A DNA stretch of 7,405 bases from assembly GCA_020442505.1 (NCBI GenBank), contig JAGRJZ010000219.1, positions 1-7,405 of the forward strand, written 5' to 3'. Shown here piece by piece: positions 6,059-7,405 of the stretch. The notes under the pieces were generated by a model. The model ran no database searches and was not told where the DNA came from. It saw only the letters and a program-made list of their open reading frames with translations. The first letter of the stretch is position 1. The number at the start of each line of letters is the position of its first letter. A program made the position numbers and the translations under genes. This stretch comes from Alphaproteobacteria bacterium (GTDB taxonomy: Bacteria > Pseudomonadota > Alphaproteobacteria > Micavibrionales > Micavibrionaceae).

Positions 6059-6541
6059 CTACGCTACCGAGACCTTCTTGACGTCCTTATCGACACCGTC
6101 GAAATCATCTTCTCGCAAGGGGCGGGTCCGGCCGGAGGTCTGATAGGCCATCTTCGCATGCTCATCACAATAAGAAAGGCCGGGAGCCGCAGTACAGCCG
6201 CAAAACCGAAAATCCGGATTTTTGGGGTCGCCCATGGGCCAGCGACACATACGCGGGGTTAGCTCCGCCATGGTCACGCCTTCCGTCCCGGATGAAAGCG
6301 GCGTCTTTACGGCCGGGCGGATCATGCCGGCCACCTTGGCCTTCTCCACCGGCAACTTTACCGCAGCCTTTTTGCTGTTTTGCTGAATCGGAGAAACGCG
6401 GTTGGATAATTTCAAACGATGCGCCTTCCCAATCACCGCGTTCCGGGTTACGTCCCCCAGCTCCTTGGCGATTTCGGCGGCGGTCCGTCCCTCGCCCCAC
6501 AATTTCTCCAGCAGCGCCACGCGTTCATCCGTCCAGCTCAT
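6059..6541 (-). CDS. gcrA: GcrA cell-cycle regulator
   Basis: GcrA is a sigma-70-associated transcription regulator that stimulates promoters carrying CcrM-methylated GANTC sites. In Caulobacter it drives S-phase and division genes. The 160-residue product has the full architecture. The N-terminal helix-turn-helix begins MSWTDERVALLEKLW (1-15) and continues through TAAEIAKELG and VTRNAVIGKAHRLKLSNR (31-48), nearly word for word the family signature. A variable basic linker follows (50-95). The conserved C-terminal module then has MCRWPMGDP (98-106), FRFCGCTAAPG (111-121) and SYCDEHAKMAY (123-133); C99, C114, C125 and H128 look like a metal-binding or structural set. The ATG is supported by GGGAGG (6555-6550) eight bases upstream. 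Compared with Caulobacter GcrA the linker is shorter and the acidic-basic tail differs. ccrM is not in the window. It terminates at the shared hairpin with the phasin. Confidence 0.95.
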   Translation of the reverse strand: MSWTDERVALLEKLWGEGRTAAEIAKELGDVTRNAVIGKAHRLKLSNRVSPIQQNSKKAAVKLPVEKAKVAGMIRPAVKTPLSSGTEGVTMAELTPRMCRWPMGDPKNPDFRFCGCTAAPGLSYCDEHAKMAYQTSGRTRPLREDDFDGVDKDVKKVSVA

Positions 6542-6703
6542 TTTCTACGCCTCCCGTTTGATCCCACACGCCCATCAAGGGCACAAGCCCCTGAAAGGAA
6601 AAAGAAAAATAGATGTCTGTTTATTGAGAGGCACTCTAACAGCCCCCGGGAAGACGGACCAGAGCCCGAAGAAAAAAAGCGATCTTTATCCACAAAAACC
6701 GTT
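6542..6703. other. Intergenic leader of gcrA with a hairpin
   Basis: This 162-base gap between gcrA and the next minus-strand gene contains no convincing ORF. It holds the gcrA ribosome binding site (6550-6555) and an imperfect hairpin at 6575-6594: an 8-bp stem with one A/C mismatch and an ACAA loop on the plus strand, 34 bases upstream of the gcrA ATG. No T-run follows it, so it is not a standard terminator. A terminator for the neighbouring gene overlaps its far end. I could not identify a confident -35/-10 pair for gcrA and saw no GANTC site here. Confidence 0.4.
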
Positions 6704-6719
6704 TTACAACCCTAAACGG
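6694..6719 (-). terminator. Weak terminator overlapping the stop codon of the last gene
   Basis: On the minus strand CCGTTT (6719-6714) pairs with AAACGG (6704-6699) around a nine-base loop and is followed by five T residues (6698-6694). The stop codon at 6706-6704 sits at the base of the 3' arm. The stem is only 6 bp, so termination may be partial and read-through into gcrA is possible. Confidence 0.5.
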
Positions 6720-7399
6720 GCAAGATTCGGGTTTTGAGACAAATAATCGCTCCGACCAAGCGGCATTCCAGGCCCATCTGGCGTGTGTGTATTGGCCGGC
6801 TGTGTTGCGGGAGCCGCTTGCAGCGTAAATTCTTGAGTGCACGTCAAAACAGCCGTGTTACCAACAAAACCGGCTTCACGAGCAGCGCTGGTTCGGAGGT
6901 GTTCCTGTATTTTGCTTTCTATCTCGGCGTTTCCAAGGGCACTTTGAACCCTGTCCCGCAATTCTTTTGGAACGGCGAAGGTTTCAGCTTCTTGCGCTAA
7001 TTGTTCCGGGGATACCCCGGTCATAACAGATTTCGGCTTTGCTGCCTCTTGAAAAGCGTTTTGCACGAAACCAACGACACTCACGATAGGCGCCGTCAAT
7101 GGATTCGTCATCGCCAGAGCGGCCCCCACAGGCGCAACGGATTGAAATTCTTCTTTTAGGGAATGATTGACCCCCGGATCCATCTCCTCCGCCGCCTTGA
7201 TTTTTGCCTCCATCTCCGCGCGGATCGCGGCGGTCGCGAATTCTCTGGCCGTTTCGCGATGCATGGCATAGCTTTCCATCCCGGCGGTGCGCGCCTCAGG
7301 CCCGCCGGTCAGATAATCCAGCCCGCCGGCGTTCTGACGGACCTGATCGGGGCTCGTGCCCCAGCGTTCTGCCAGCGCCGCGACTTTTTCGTCCGTCAT
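6704..7399 (-). CDS. Alanine-rich protein of unknown function, 5' end uncertain
   Basis: I do not recognise this 231-residue protein. Its N-terminal part (1-72) is charged and probably helical, including ALAERWGTSPDQVRQNAGG (8-26) and a Lys/Glu-rich helix (47-72). A hydrophobic, glycine/alanine-rich stretch (about 87-116) could be one or two membrane-associated helices. A second charged helical part follows (129-175). The tail is low-complexity, rich in Ala, Pro and Thr (195-213), and ends SQNPNLARLGL. There is a single cysteine (187) and no signal peptide. The ATG at 7399 is six bases from the window edge and no Shine-Dalgarno is visible. The frame is still open upstream (two codons), so the true start may lie outside and this may be the C-terminal part of a larger protein. 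The reading frame is intact over almost 700 bases with normal codon use, which supports a real gene. Confidence 0.7.
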   Translation of the reverse strand: MTDEKVAALAERWGTSPDQVRQNAGGLDYLTGGPEARTAGMESYAMHRETAREFATAAIRAEMEAKIKAAEEMDPGVNHSLKEEFQSVAPVGAALAMTNPLTAPIVSVVGFVQNAFQEAAKPKSVMTGVSPEQLAQEAETFAVPKELRDRVQSALGNAEIESKIQEHLRTSAAREAGFVGNTAVLTCTQEFTLQAAPATQPANTHTPDGPGMPLGRSDYLSQNPNLARLGL

Positions 7400-7405
7400 G
7401 CGTAA

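Overview
The window looks like chromosomal DNA of an alphaproteobacterium. The clearest marker is a GcrA cell-cycle regulator (minus strand, 6059-6541), a family essentially confined to Alphaproteobacteria. An alphaproteobacterial-type RecX, a Phasin_2-type phasin and a histidine kinase with the DivJ/PleC/PdhS-style dimerisation region support this. Base composition is moderate for the class. A deep-branching or Micavibrio-like lineage would fit, but the sequence alone cannot settle that.

Layout from left to right: the 3' part of an OmpA-domain envelope protein (2-451, +) ends in a strong terminator. A complete TrkH potassium transporter follows (557-1999, +), tail to tail with an uncharacterised lipoprotein (1996-2583, -); their stop codons share TTAA. 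A short divergent promoter region with two GANTC sites separates the lipoprotein from recX (2718-3329, +). RecX converges with a two-PAS membrane histidine kinase (3336-5303, -), with only six bases between them. A 201-bp intergenic region lies between the kinase and a phasin (5505-5957, +). It holds a consensus -35 box, a TGC-N3-GCA palindrome at the predicted phasin transcription start, and a separate GGTGTCC/GGACACC inverted repeat. The phasin and gcrA converge on a bidirectional terminator. Beyond gcrA is an unrecognised alanine-rich protein (6704-7399, -) whose 5' end is at the window edge.

The genes do not form one operon or pathway; strand alternates almost gene by gene. The themes are envelope and ion homeostasis (OmpA domain, TrkH, lipoprotein), recombination control (RecX), cell-cycle or development signalling (PdhS-like kinase, GcrA) and polyhydroxyalkanoate granules (phasin). 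I found no mobile element, CRISPR array, tRNA or rRNA, and no convincing new multi-gene system. The best leads are regulatory: a probable PhaR-type operator on the phasin promoter, paired GANTC sites on the lipoprotein/recX promoter, and an orphan PdhS-like kinase near gcrA.
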